Assembly (NCBI GenBank): GCA_035772735.1
Contig: JASDFA010000016.1
Coordinates: 143,852,501 to 143,916,500 of the forward strand
Direction: 5' to 3'
Length of the DNA: 64,000 nt
DNA from: Datura wrightii
Lineage: Eukaryota; Streptophyta; Magnoliopsida; Solanales; Solanaceae
Shown here: positions 9,660 to 21,885 of the stretch, one piece after another
Numbering within the stretch: position 1 is the first letter of the stretch
Layout of the letters: each line of letters begins with the position of its first letter
Notes under the pieces: generated by a model
Told to the model about the DNA's origin: nothing
The model's input: only the letters and a program-made list of their open reading frames with translations
Databases searched by the model: none
Translations under genes and position numbers: made by a program

Positions 9660-11924
9660 TGTCATGACCCAAACGTACACTCGGATTGTAGACACGGGAC
9701 AAGGGACCTCGAAAGACCCCAAGTCGACCCATGGCACATGCATACAGCTAATCTCATTTAATAGAGAGGAATACTTAGCATAAAACATAGTGGAAACTTA
9801 ATCATAGAATAACACCAGAAAATACTAAGCGTACACATAAGGTGAATACTACACATTGTCTGAAAGCCTCTACTACATACGATGGATTGATGGGACAACA
9901 TCCCCAACTAACCCGAACAGTACTGAAACACAAGATAACATAAAAGTTTATCAAACGGTCCTCGGAACATGAGGATTCACCAATAATCTGAGAGCGTAAC
10001 CTGAGATGGACTAAGGATGAGGATGAGCCTGAGATCCGGACCCTGTATCATGAAACGATACAGCATAGAAGGTATACGGTCAGTACGTGGAATGTACCGA
10101 TATGCAAGGTAAATAAAACAGATTTTTAAAAGTAAAATAAACTTATAAATAAACATAGGAGAAGGACATCATGCTCGTATCATAAACTTCATAAGTAATA
10201 TAAGGCTCAAGGCTTTCAAATCATTCATAAAGAGTTCATAATCGTAATCGTAAGTAAATTTTATCAAAACATAAATATAACAATGTATAAAACATGCGGA
10301 ACAATGGGAGGACTCTTCATAACCGACACCATCATGGTAGAGCCTTTCATGATGCCCCAACTATCTCACTCAAATGGGCAGAGCCGATCCTGGCTTTCCA
10401 GGCGAGGATCGTGCATTAGGCGTGATATCACATTTGAAGGGATCATTATCAATACAATATATCATTAGACACCCATGGTGGCACGTGGTTATGAGACACC
10501 GGCGTAGTCCTTTGAATGTCGGGCTACTCGGTGCTAGACACGGCTCCCAAAAACATGCATATAGGCTCATACGTAAATCAATAACATCATGCATTAAGAT
10601 TCTTTGGCTAAAATATAACATTTATCATCATTGATCCCCTTTAAACATGCTTATCCAAGAATTATGCCTTTTTCATCAGCCAACATCATAAATCGATCAA
10701 TTATGTAATTTGCTTCATAAATCATAAATCATTCTTCAATATATGGGCATTGCCCAATACTTCATCATATTCAATTCTTTAAAAATATGCTCATAAACAT
10801 GGGTAACTTGAATTCATGCTTTTCCGTCATTAATAAATTAAAAATATTGCATATTCATCATAAATCATAACTTTCATGGACCTTCATCAATTGGGCATTT
10901 TCGATTTAAAAAGATTGAAATATGATTTTAAAGAAAATAATATAAAACATGTCCATCATTCATAATTCAATAATTAAAATTCAATTAAATCAAACCCATA
11001 AAGAGAAATCACATTTTCAAGCATTGAATAGGAGGCTTCATGATTAAATTCAAAATTTGGGCATGGGTGTGGAAGAAATCACCCATTCTAAACCCTACAT
11101 ACCTTGAAATGGACTGATTTCAATGTTCCTTGAATACCTACAAAGAAATTGATAGATTTTTTGGAGAAGAAGACCTTGAAGCTCCCTAAAGGTCCTCTAA
11201 AAGATCTTGCACGGGAATGGGTATGCATTAGGGACTTAACCCATCTTATCTCACTCAGAAAAACACAAAACGACGTAGTTTAGGGTCTCAAAGCATGGGA
11301 ATGTTGAAATTGCTATTACTAAAATTTCCCTCAAAAACTGCTCCAGAAGAACCAACGACCGATCCAACGGGTCGTTGCAAGATACCACGACTCATGGTAT
11401 CGAGTCATTGGGTCCACTGCCTAACGACAAACCTCAGGTTCTTCCCACGAATCGTCAGGACGAGTCGTTGCCTCAACCAACGGGTCGTTGGATCGACCGT
11501 TGTCAACTCCTTGACCATTTTGACTTCCCTTACCACTAGCCTCACCACGACTCGTGGTGCCTTCCAATGAATTCTGGTCTCAATCCGTTGTAAGCACTGG
11601 ACATTTCAACCCACAAACAAAGACTAGAAACAACGGGCCGTCGCTTCCCACCACGGATCATGGGATGCCCCGTGGGTTCCCCACCATCCTACGTTTAGTC
11701 CTTCCAACGACTGGTAACAAAGACTCGTTGTTCCTAACAACGAGTCGTTACATCGTTCGTTTTCACCACTGCCTCCCTAAACTCCCATACCACAATAGCT
11801 TTCGACGACTCATGGCATCCAACCACGAGTCGTTGAGTCGCTCGTCCTGTGATGTTTTTGCTAGTTTTCTGCACTTTTCAAATTCAACCCCGAGTCTATT
11901 CTTAGGCCTTCCTAGGGTATTACA
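9660..11924 (-). repeat. 3' LTR of the inserted chromovirus
   Basis: 2265 bp. On the plus strand it begins TGTCATGACCC and ends GGGTATTACA. The ACGA(G/C)TCGT word array lies at about 11340-11870, just inside the LTR start as read on the minus strand. Confidence 0.92.
10046..10115 (-). promoter_or_regulatory. Conserved LTR block with hairpin (3' LTR of inserted element)
   Basis: On the plus strand TATCAT-GAA-ACGATA (10046-10060), then the paired GTAC sites and TATGCAAGGTAAAT. One arm differs from a perfect pairing by a G-T wobble. Confidence 0.55.
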
Positions 11925-11960
11925 ATATCTCCCCCATTGGAAACATTCGTCCTCGAATGT
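11925..11960 (-). other. Polypurine tract and conserved pre-LTR block
   Basis: Read on the minus strand, CATTCGAGGACGAATG is followed by TTTCCAATGGGGGAGATAT and then the LTR start TGTAATACCC. The purine run primes plus-strand synthesis. Confidence 0.8.
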
Positions 11961-12185
11961 AGGAAACAAACAGCAAATAGAAACATACAATTTATCATAG
12001 CCATATGCTGATTATTTTAACCAAAATTTTCACGGAATGACTACCTCCGAATAAAACTACATAGCTGAACTGATCCCATACTTCACATACACATTCATAC
12101 ACATAAAAGAAACTTGTACACATGACTGAACATAAAAAATAGATAGAGTCACAGGGAAAAAATTGGTACCTCAGGTTGAAACTTA

Positions 12186-12635
12186 GCCGGTAGAGAACAA
12201 ATGTAGGTATTTAACCATCACATCAGCTTCGGCTTCCCACGTAGCTCCCTCAACATATTGATTTCTCCACTATACTCTAACTGAAGTTACTTCTTTGATC
12301 CTTAGCTTACGGACTTGACGATCTAAGATTTTCACCGAAATTTCTTCATAGCTGAGGCTATCCTTTACACCAATACTATCTACTGGGACTACTAAAGCTG
12401 GATCACGCAAGCACTTTGTTAAGAGAGATACATGAAACATGGGATGAACTGAAGATAACTCCGAAGGCAAGTCCAACTCATACGCCACCTTATGCACTCT
12501 CCTCACAACCTGGTAGGGGCCAACATAGTGGGGACTGAGTTTCCCCTTCTTCCTAAACTGCATGACTCCCTTCATGGGAGATACCTTTAGAAATACCCAA
12601 TCGTCCACCTCAAACTCCAAATCTCTTCTCCTCAC
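12186..12635 (-). pseudogene. Integrase C-terminus and chromodomain (inserted element)
   Basis: The open part 12270-12635 encodes the integrase tail (WVFLKVSPMKGVMQF, GKLSPHYVGPYQVV, SSVHPMFHVSLLTKCL). The chromodomain runs on in the same direction: KILDRQVRKLRIKEV, a stop at about 12268, then WRNQYVEGATWEAEAD and a final helix ending at about 12190. It mirrors 6382-6756 on the other strand, which confirms that both elements belong to one chromovirus branch. The stop between the two chromodomain strands makes it non-functional. Confidence 0.85.
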
Positions 12636-13537
12636 ATCGGCATATGATTTATGACACTCTGAGTGGTTTTCAGCCTGTCCTTTATCAACTGAACCTTCAC
12701 CATCACCTCATGAACTAAATCTGGCCCTATCATAGCTGCCTCACCAACCTCAAACCATCCAATGGGAGATCTACACCTTCGCCCGTAAAGAGCCTCGAAT
12801 GGTGCCATTTGGATACTAGAGTGATAGCTGTTATTATAATCAAACTCTATTAGGGGCAAATGATCATCCCAACTACCTCTGAAATCCATGACACATGCCC
12901 TCAACATGTCCTCAAGAGTTTGGATTGTCCGTTCCTCCTGGCCATCCGTTTGCGGATGGAATGCGATGTTGAGCTTAACCTGAGTTCCAAGCCCCTTTTG
13001 GAAAGACCTCCAAAATTGGGAGGTAACCTGAGTACCTCATTCTGAAATAATAGACAAGGGCACTCCATGAAATCGAACCAACTCCCAAATATACAACTTA
13101 GCATAATCATCCACTGAATTCGTGGTCTTGACCGGTAGAAAGTGTGCAACCTTAGTTAACCTGTCTACCACCACCTAAATGGAGTCATAATGTCAGCGAG
13201 TGTGAGGTAGGCCTATAACGAAATCCATATTTATCTCCTCCCATTTCCAAGTGGGAATGCGAATATCCTGAAGTACACCTCCCGGCCTTTGATGCTCGAC
13301 CTTCACTTGCTGACAGGTTGGACATTTGGCGATGAACTCTGCAATATCCCTTTTCATACCATCCCACCAATAGATTTCCAAAAAATCCCAATACATCTTC
13401 GTAGATCTCGGATGGATGGAATATTTGGTACCATTTGCCTTGTGCAATATCTGAACCCTCAAATTGTCAACGTCCGGAACACATAGCCGACCCTGGTATC
13501 GTAGAACACCATCTCCCCCTTGGGAGAAAACCTCCAC
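12632..13537 (-). pseudogene. Chromovirus integrase (inserted element)
   Basis: The zinc domain and start of the core lie in the open frame 13193-13537 (KYSIHPRSTKMYWDF, CPTCQQVKVEH, then INMDFVIGLPHTR with the first catalytic Asp region). The middle of the core (12900-13190) is spread over frames and has a stop where the second catalytic Asp block should be. The end (12632-12907) has the usual NSYHSSIQMAPFEALYGRRC block after the third acidic position. DNA insertion would be its role; this copy is inactive. Confidence 0.88.
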
Positions 13538-13540
13538 TTT

Positions 13541-14157
13541 CTAACTCCGCAACGCCTCCTTCAACTTCCTCAAAAGTGGATCCTCATCTTGCTTAGACTT
13601 GACATCGACCACTAAGGACAATTCTGACCCATTCTGCACAATAACGTCGCCATCAGTCGAGTCGATCAATCTAACCCCCAACCTTGCAAGTCGATGGACA
13701 TCTCTCACCAACTCCTTCTTTCCCTCATCCACATGGGACACATTCTCCATAGAGAGCCTACTAAGTGCATCCGCAACCACATTAGCCTTGCCTGGATGGT
13801 AGAGGACGCTCATGTCATAGTCCTTTAGTAACTCCAACCACCTCCTTTGCTGAAGATTTAGATCCTTCTGTGTGAACACATATTGCAAGCTCTTGTGATC
13901 CGAAATACATCCATGTGGACCCCATACAAGTAATGTAGCCATATCTTCAATGCAAACACCATCGAGGCCAACTCAAGATCATGGGTCGAGTAATTCTTTT
14001 CATGAACTTTCAGCTGTCTCGAGGCATATGCTATTACCTTCCCACGCTGCATCAACACACATCCTAGTCCGACTCTGGAAGCATCACAATATACAACAAA
14101 GCCATCAGTACTCTCGGGAAAAATCAACACTAGTGCTGAAGTGAGTCGTGCCTTCAA
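13541..14157 (-). pseudogene. Chromovirus RNase H (inserted element)
   Basis: Open pieces 13858-14157 and 13541-13942 overlap out of frame. The first carries FVVYCDASRVGLGCVLMQ, the RNase H strand with its catalytic Asp, and YASRQLKVHEKNY. The second carries DHKSLQYVFTQKDLN, RRWLELLKDYDM and YHPGKANVVADALSR. A frameshift near 13940 divides them. The Asp residues I can place are kept, so the domain died by frameshift and not by loss of active-site residues. Confidence 0.88.
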
Positions 14158-15600
14158 CTATTGGAAGCTTTTCTCACAAGCATCCGACCATTGGAACTTC
14201 ACCTTTTTCTGAGTCAACTGGTCAATGAGGCTGCAATTGATTAAAAGACCTCAACGAGTCTTCGGTAGTAACCTACTAAGCCCAAGAAACTCTGAATTTC
14301 TGAAGGATTTACCGGTCTGGGCCAATTCTTCACCGCCTCAATCTTCTGGGAATCTACCCTTATGCCTTCGCTTGATGCCACATGACCCACAAATGCCACC
14401 GAGTCTAGCCAAAATTAACACTTACTGAACTTTGCATATAGCTGACGATCCCTGAGGGTCTGAAGCACTCTACTCTCAGGTGAGCAGCATGCTCCTCCTC
14501 GCTCCATGAGTATATCAAGATGTCATCAATGAACATAATCACGAACATGTCCGACTATGCCTTGAACACCTTGTTCATTAGATCCATAAAAGTTGCAGGG
14601 GCATTGGTTAGTTCGAAAGACATAACAACAAATTCGTAGTGACCATACCGAGTCCTGAAAGTAGTCTTCGGGATGTCATTCTCGCAAACCTTGAGTTGGT
14701 GATACCCGGACCTGAGATCAATCTTGGAGAAGCACTAGGCACCCTGAAGCTGGTCAAACAAATCATCGATCCTACGTAAGGGGTACCTGTTCTTGATGGT
14801 AACCTTGTTCAATTGTCGATAGTCAATACACATGCGAAGGGAACCGTCCTTCTTCCGAACAAATAGAACTAGTGCACCCCATGGAGACTGGCTCGGTCTA
14901 ATGAATCCCTTATCCAACAGATCCTTTAACTGATCCTTCAATTCCTTTATTTCGGTCGGAGCCATCCTGTAGGGAGGAATAGAGATAGGCTGCGTATCAG
15001 GTATTAGATCAATACCGAAATCAATTTCCCTCTCTGGAGGAACACCAGGAAAATAATCAGGAAACACCTTCGGATATTCGCACACCACCTGAATTGACTG
15101 AATAGTCGGGGTCGCGTACTCCACATCCTTAACCCTAACTAGGTGGTACATGCAACCTTTAGAGATCATCTTCCTGGCCTTAAGATAGGAAATAAATCGA
15201 CCCACTGGTACCACCGAACTACCCTTCCACTCCAACACTGAATCACTGGGAAAATGAAATTCCACCGTACGGGTCCTACAATTAATCGAAGCATAACATG
15301 CAAACAACCAGTCCATGCCAAGAATAACTTCAAAGTCAGTCATGGCTAACTCTACAAGGTCTGCGGAGGTAACCTTATGCAACACAGTGACCGGGCATTC
15401 TCTATATACTCGTCTAGCTATGACCGAATCACCAACAGGGGTCGAAACTGAAAATGGTTCTGACAAGGTCTTGTACTAACTCCAAGGCTACTAGCAATAT
15501 AAGGAGTCACGAAAGACAAGGTAACACCCATATCTAGCAAGGCATAAACATCAATATTAAAGACCGCAACATACCGGTGACCATGTCAAGCGATGTCTCG
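14158..15600 (-). pseudogene. Chromovirus protease and reverse transcriptase (inserted element)
   Basis: The open frame 14735-15466 starts inside the protease (VILGMDWLFACYA) and runs through the linker into RT (ISIPPYRMAPTEIKEL, RKKDGSLRMCIDYRQL, KNRYPLRRIDDLFDQLQGA), ending at a stop in place of the next codon. The rest of RT down to 14158 is readable in shifted frames and keeps the FIDD catalytic box (about 14530). Upstream, 15467-15600 holds the first half of the protease with the VYAL-type strand and a stop at its active site. It is homologous to 3531-4803 and shows what that copy lost. Confidence 0.88.
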
Positions 15601-16811
15601 TGCTCCTGGCGCGAGGCAAGGGCATAGAATCAGTTTTGGCGCTGTCCACCACCTCCACTAGTCAATGCTCCATGCGGAGTGGAGTGGAATGGGCTGGAGC
15701 TGCTGCTGACCTGGTGGTCTGTACACGACCCCTATCATCACCCTGTCTAGCATATAGGCACATTCGGCGCATGTGCCCAGATCTACCACACCCATAGTAA
15801 GCATCCGAACTGAGCAGGCACTCCCCGACATGACTCTTGCTGCACTTTCCACAGGTTGGAGAGGTATACTCTAACTGGGTGCCTCTCTAATCTCTCGACC
15901 CTGAAGCCTTGTTCCTCTGATCACACCTGGGTCTAGATGGAACACTAACTGATGATGGTGCTAGGGCTAGTGAGTTCTGCTAAAACTGTGGATGGTAGCC
16001 ACCGCCGGACCTCTAATGTGAAAACTCATAGCTATCCATCCGAGACCTCTTTGCCTCCCTCTCCCTCGCATGAGCCGCCTCCATATGTTGGGCGTACAAC
16101 ACTATGCGAGTAAAGTCCATATCTTGGTGGAGCATAGCAGTCTTGCAATCCTTGTCTAAATAACCAGCCACACCATGAACGAATCGGCTCACCCACACCC
16201 TCTGATCCATCACTAACTCTAGGGCATACTTTGAAAAATGAGTGACCTCAAGAAAATACTCCAACACTATCATCTTCCCTGCTTGAGGTTCACAAACTCC
16301 GCTGCTTTCAACTCCCAAGGGAAGAACCTATCGAGAACATCTATGTGGAACTCATCCCAGCTGATAGGGCCCGCCCCCACTGCCCTGCTGTCCTTCTATT
16401 GCTTGTACCAAATATGAGCAACCTCTTTTAGCTGATAAGAGGCCGAGTCAACACATTCCCCATTTGTCACCCCCATAACTTGAATGACCTTCAAGATCCC
16501 TTTAATGAACTCGTGTGGATCATCGTCCACCTTTGATCTCGTAAACTCAGAAGGGTTAATCCTCAAGAAGCCTTTAATCCGAGCCGCCATTGCATTGCCA
16601 TTCTGTGGGACCTGCGCAACAGTCTGCTAGTTGACCTAAGCGATCAAGGCCTGGGCCAACATCTGAATAGCTGCCCCAAACTTAGGTGGCCAGCCGACTT
16701 TTGTTCCTGGGGCTCCTGAACAGGGAGAGCTTGCTGATGTCCATGGTCATTTCCACCCCCACGGCCTTCATCATTTCCTTTCCTCCTTCCATTCAATCTC
16801 CTAGGAGCCAT
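15600..16811 (-). pseudogene. Chromovirus gag (inserted element)
   Basis: The start is taken at the ATG whose complement ends at 16811 (MAPRRLNGRRKGND), about 190 bases after the primer site. The capsid-like region is in 16396-16590 (GFLRINPSEFTRSKVDDDPHEFI, YQLKEVAHIWYKQ) and 16013-16318 (a basic helix ending ARERE-KRS). A CCHC zinc knuckle (C-x2-C-x4-H-x4-C type, CGRSGHMRRMC) lies near 15770. Frameshifts near 16690 and 16390 and several stops separate the parts. Gag builds the particle and binds RNA through the knuckle. Confidence 0.85.
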
Positions 16812-17002
16812 AATTATTCAATCGCGAATCGCACAAATTAGAAGGATGGAGAGACTTTTTATCACACGACATGGAACATGGAAGAAGGGAACATTTCCTA
16901 AACGTCTAGTAGCCTCCTCGTTATAGGTGTGGCGCGCTTCACACCCATGAAAAATACTCTACTTAACGTGACTTTCAGACACCCAAGGAAACTCCAAATC
17001 TA

Positions 17003-17018
17003 TTGTTCTGATACCGAG
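17003..17018 (-). other. Primer-binding site, tRNA-iMet type
   Basis: On the minus strand, two bases after the LTR end, the sequence TCGGTATCAGAACAAT resembles the common TGGTATCAGAGC site complementary to initiator tRNA-Met. It carries mismatches. Confidence 0.8.
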
Positions 17019-17020
17019 TT

Positions 17021-19301
17021 TGTCACGAATCAAACGTACACCCGCATCGTAGACACGGGACAAGGGACCCCGAGAGACCCCAAGTCGACCCATGGCACAT
17101 GCACACAGCTAATCTCATTTAATAAAGTGAAATACTTAGCACAAAACATAGCAGAAATCATAGCATAACACCAGAAAATACTAAGCGTACAGATAAGCTG
17201 AAAATTACACATTGTTTGAAAGACTCTACTACATACGATGGGTTGATAAGAAAACATCCCCAACTAACCCGAACAATACTGAAACACAAGATAACATAAA
17301 TGTTTGTCAAACGATCCTCGGAACATGAGGACTCACCAATAATCTGAGAGTGTAAGCTGAGATGGACTAAGGATGAGGATGAGCCTGAGATCCGAACCCT
17401 ATATCATGAAACAATACAACATAGAAGGTATGTGGTCAGTACGTGGAATGTACTGATATGCAAGGTAAGTAAAACGGACATTTAAAAGTAAAATAAAATC
17501 ATAAATAAACATAGGAGAAGGACATCATGCTCATATCATAAACTTCATAAGAAATATAAGGCTCAAGGCTTTCAAATCATTCATGAAGCATTCATACTCG
17601 TAATCGTAAATAAACTTTATCAAAACATAAATGCAACAATGCATAAAACATGAGGAACAATGGGAGGACTCATCATAACTGACACCATCATGGTGGAGCC
17701 TTTCATGATGCCCCAATTATCTCACTCAAGTGGGCAGAGCCGACCCTGGCTTGCCAGGCGAAGGTCGTGCATTAGGCGTGATATCACATTTGAGGGGATC
17801 ATTATAAATACAATATATCATTAGAAACCCATGGTTTAACATTGTTATGAGACACCGGCATAGTCCTTTGAACGCCAGGCTGCTCGGTGCTAGACACGGC
17901 TCCCAAAAACATCCATATAGGCTCATATGTAAATCAATAACATCATGCATTAAGATTCATTGGATAAAATATAACATTTATCATTATTGATCCCCTTTAA
18001 ACATGCTTATCCAAGAATCATAGGCCCTTTTCATCGGCCAACATCATAAATCGTTCAATTATGTAATTCGCTTCATAAATCATAAATCATTCTTCAACAT
18101 GTGGGCATTGTCCAATACTTCATCATATTCAATTCTTTCAAAATATGCTCATAAACATGGGTAACTTGAATTCATGCTTTTCCGTCATCAATAAATTCAA
18201 AATATTGCATATTCACCATAAATCATAACTTTCATGAACCTTCATCAAATAGACATTTTCGATTTAAATAGATTGAAACATGATTTTTAATAAAATAATA
18301 TAAAACCTTCCCATCATTCATAATTCAATAATTAAAACTCAATTAAATCAAACCCATAAAGAGAAATCACATTTTCACGCATGTGGGTAAAACCCCATGG
18401 AATTGAATAGGAGGCTTCATGATTAAATTGTAAATTTGGGCATGGGTGTGGAAGAAATCACTCATTCTAAACCCTACATACTTGGAAATGGACTGATTTC
18501 AATGTTCCTTGAATACCCACAAAGAAATTGATGGAATTTTTGGAGAAGAAGACCTTGAAGCTCCCTAAAACCCCTCTAAAAGCTCTTGCATGGGAATGGG
18601 TATGTATTAGGGACTTAACCCATCTTATCTCACTCAGAAAAACACAAAACAATGTAGTTTAAGGTCTCAAAGCATGGGAAAGTCGAAATTGCCCTTAATA
18701 AAATTTCCCTTGAAAACTTCTTCGGATGGACCAACGACCGATCCAACGGGTCGTTGCAAGATACCATGACTCCTTATATCGAATTGTTGGGTCCACTGCC
18801 TCACGACAAACCTCAGGTTCTTCCTACGACTCATCAGGATGAGTTGTTGCCTCAACCAACGGGTCGTTGGATTGACCGTTGTCAACTTCTTGACCATTCT
18901 GACTTCCCTTACCACGAGCCTCACCATGACTCATGGTGCCTTCCAACGACTCATGGTCTCAATTTGTTGTAAGCACCAGACAATTCAACCCACAAACAAC
19001 GACTAGAAATAATGGGTCGCCGCTTCTCACCACGGATCATGAGATGCACCGTGGGTTCCGCATCAGCCTAAGTTCAGTCCTTCCAATGACTAGTAAAAAC
19101 GACTCGTTCTTGACAATGAGTCATTACATCGTCTGTTGTCACCACTGCCTCCCTGAACTCCTATACCACGACAGCTTTCGACAACTCGTGGTACCCAACC
19201 ACGAGTCATTGAGCCGCCCGTCCTGTGATGTTTTTGCCAGTTTTTTACACTTTTCAAATTCAACCGCTAGGTCTATTCTTAGCCCTTCCTGGGGTATTAC
19301 A
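17021..19301 (-). repeat. 5' LTR of the inserted chromovirus
   Basis: 2281 bp, plus-strand ends TGTCACGAATC and GGGGTATTACA. It aligns throughout with 9660-11924. In the word array (18720-19220) several CG-containing words of the other LTR appear as TG/CA versions. Confidence 0.92.
17402..17472 (-). promoter_or_regulatory. Conserved LTR block with hairpin (5' LTR of inserted element)
   Basis: Plus strand TATCAT-GAA-ACAATA (17402-17416), paired GTAC sites around 17439-17453, then TATGCAAGGTAAGT, a consensus splice-donor sequence on this strand. Confidence 0.55.
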
Positions 19302-21063
19302 TTAGGTCCTTCGTGGGGACTGACGAGCAGTTATTTTCTACAAAGTTATTATGGGTATTCTCATCATTCCTATGCTCTAGGGTCCTATACTATGTTATTT
19401 ATGCCATTTTCAGGGTGTCTTAAGATAGATCAAGTCATTCTAGCCTATTCTATACCCATGCATGCAAGTTAGGGAGTTAGAGAAGGGATTAAGCTTAAGC
19501 CCTTCCAGTTCTTCTCAAATTCCTCTTGGGCAATCAAGGAAGTGTAAGAATCATCTTTAATCAGGTATATAGGGTTATAAATGGATGAATCCGTGCACAC
19601 CCATGCCCAATCTCTCTTTAAATCATGAAATTCCTATGTTGATTCTATGGGGTTTTAACCCAATGCATGAAATTTCTAATTCCCTACATGGGTATGATTT
19701 TAATGTGTTTCTACTATTGAATAATGATTTATGGGCAAGTTCTACATTGTTTTAATTAAAACCATGTTTCAAGCTTTAGAAATTTGAAAGCCCATTTATG
19801 AGAAGTTCTTGAAAGTTAAGATTATGATGAATGTTCATGTATGATGGGATATTAATGATGAAAAGCATGTTTTCAAATTACCCATGTACATAATCATGTT
19901 TTCAAGTGAACCGAGTATTTTTTTTTCAAGCATGTTAAAGTATTGGACAATGCCCACATGTTTAAGTATGATTTATGACTTAATATGGATTTCATGATTT
20001 ATCGATTTATGATGTCGGCCGATTAATGGGCCTTGATTCATGGCTAAACATGTACGTAAATGGGGATCAATGATGTTAATGTTTCTTTGGCCATGAATTT
20101 CATGAATGATGTTTATGATTTATGTACGAGCCTAATGTGCATGTTTTTCAGAACAATGTCTAGCACCGAGTAACCTAGCGTTCAAAGGACTACGACAGTG
20201 TCTCATAACTACGTGCCACCGCAGGTTCATGTTGATACATTACAATGTTAATGGATCCCCTCTTTTGTGATATCACATAATGCAAGTCCCTTTCCTGGCA
20301 AGTCAGGGACGACACTGCCCATTTGAGTGAGATAGTTGGGGCATCATGTAAGGCTCTACCATGATGGTGTCGGTTATGACGAGTCCTCCCATTGTTCCGC
20401 ATGTTTTGTGCACTTTTATGTTTATGTTACTTTGGCTCAAGTTATGATTTATAAAGTTGCTTTTATGACTATGATAAAGAACGGATTACAAATGTTTTGA
20501 AAACCTTGAGCCGTATGTTACATTATGATATTTATGTTATGAGCATGTTGACCTACTCTTATGATCTCTTGTGAATTTATATGTATTTTAAATGTCCATT
20601 TTACTTACCTTGCATACTCGGTACATTCCACGTACTGACCGCATACTCTATGTTGTATCATTTCATGATACATGCTCCGATCTTCAGACCCAGCACCGTC
20701 ATTAGCTCGTTCTCGGAGTTAGCATCCAGTCCATTGGTGAGTCCTCATCCCCAGAGGACTAGTTGATATCAATTATCTCTTTATGATAAGTTTTCTAAAC
20801 TTTGTCGGGTTAGTTGGGGGTGTTGTCTCATCATCCCATCGGATATGTTAGAGGCTTTCAGTCTTTGTGTAGTATTCAGGTGTCATGATGAAGTGCATAT
20901 CGCTTTCCATGCTACATTATGATTATGCTTCCGCTATGTTATCATGTTGAGTATTCTGCTTTATTGGATTGAGATAGATGTATGCTCATGACATGGGTCG
21001 ATTTAGAGTCTCTCGAGGCTCCTTGCCATTTTTGCAATCCGAGTCTACATTCGGGTCGTGACA
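19302..21063 (+). mobile_element. Solo LTR family B, copy 2: 3' part
   Basis: Begins with the duplicated TTAGG and follows LTR B copy 1 (934-2704) to the end TCGTGACA at 21063. Downstream TTAAC replaces the TSD TAAAC by one change. Together with 9268-9659 it forms the ~2.15-kb solo LTR. Confidence 0.88.
20601..20670 (+). promoter_or_regulatory. Conserved LTR block with hairpin TATCAT/ATGATA (LTR B2)
   Basis: Identical in layout to 2241-2310; perfect TATCAT-TTC-ATGATA at 20656-20670. Confidence 0.6.
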
Positions 21064-21284
21064 TTAACATACCGGTTCTACTAGATAGCATTTTCGAGGG
21101 AAAAGAAACACGACAATAAAAACCTTCAGGTGAATCAAAAACCCAAAAGACAATAGATACAACCCCCCACCCCTTTTTGAAAAGCATGCTTTATCCCCAA
21201 AGTAAGAAAATACAAAATCGAGAGAGGAACATACCTGTGGAACTCTAAGAATTCTTGTCAGCTACTCAAACTTCACCAACCATT

Positions 21285-21302
21285 CATGGGTTGCTTCCCA
21301 TG
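21285..21302 (-). other. Conserved Athila/Tat-type hairpin
   Basis: On the minus strand CATGGG-AAGCAA-CCCATG: a perfect 6-bp stem with a six-base loop. The related element at 33963-40508 has CTTGGG-AGGCAA-CCCAAG (36696-36713), a paired change in the stem. Confidence 0.7.
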
Positions 21303-21378
21303 CAGCGCCTGATTTAACATCGCGGCACGATGAAAGTCTCTTGACTATTTAGAATTCGTCAAGAAACTCAGACTCATC

Positions 21379-21885
21379 CTACATTGCTGACACCAACTGG
21401 AATTCATTGGGTTGCTTCGTTGACCTGCAGATGTTTAAGGTGACCTTTTCATTATTCAGCCTGAACTTTAGATGGCCTGCCTCAACATCTACTAAGGCTC
21501 TCCCAATGGCAAGGAATGGTCGCCTCAAGATGATGGGGACTTCAAAATCCACCTCGTAATCCAAGATCACGAAGTCTGCTGGGAAGATAAACTTGTCCAC
21601 CTTCACTAGCACATATTATAGTATCCCTATTTGCTTCTTCACTGTGAAGTCTGCCATCAAAGCCCACATTGTAGGCGGTGTGGGGGCTCCCAATCCTAGC
21701 TGCTTGAATATATCCAAAGGAATCAAGTTGATGCTAGCACTCAAGTCACACAGTGCCCTTGCAAACACAAAATCTCCAATGGTACAAGGGATAGTGAAGG
21801 CACCTGGATCTTTCTTCTTTTGGGCAAGGACCCCTGAGGCTATGGAACTGTAATGATGCAAGTTACTAATCGACTCATATCTCAC
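21379..21885 (-). pseudogene. Athila/Tat-like aspartic protease
   Basis: Two open pieces (21616-21885 and 21379-21612) with a frame change between. The first has KKDPGAFTIPCTIGDFVFARALCDL, the usual entry strand, then SASINLIPLDIFKQLGLG: the active-site D-x-G-A-S motif has Ser for Gly. The second has KFIFPADFVILDYEVDFEVPIILRRPFLAIGRALVDVE, with ILRRPFL for the usual ILGRPFL. The loss of the active-site Gly, the changed flap-side Gly and the frame break indicate an inactive enzyme. The neighbour on its 5' side is gag. Confidence 0.8.

Larger units (their letters stand above)
9660..19301 (-). mobile_element. Full-length Ty3 chromovirus inserted in LTR B copy 2
   Basis: 9642 bp with two LTRs (9660-11924 and 17021-19301), TG...CA ends, TSD TTAGG, a tRNA-iMet-type primer site next to the 5' LTR and a polypurine tract next to the 3' LTR. 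Reading the minus strand the order is gag, protease, RT, RNase H, integrase, chromodomain. All parts are present but carry many stops and frameshifts. The two LTRs differ at many sites, so it is not recent, yet it is younger than the solo LTR it split and probably younger than the tandem duplication. Confidence 0.95.

Noticed and set aside
10169..10634. Small genes inside the chromovirus LTRs (also 17531-17950, 1831-2043, 20190-20402)
   Set aside because: They lie wholly in LTRs and recur with the LTR; none has a domain or stays conserved in frame between copies.
11295..12000. Host genes of 91 and 148 codons
   Set aside because: They overlap the word array at the LTR start and the polypurine tract of the inserted chromovirus.
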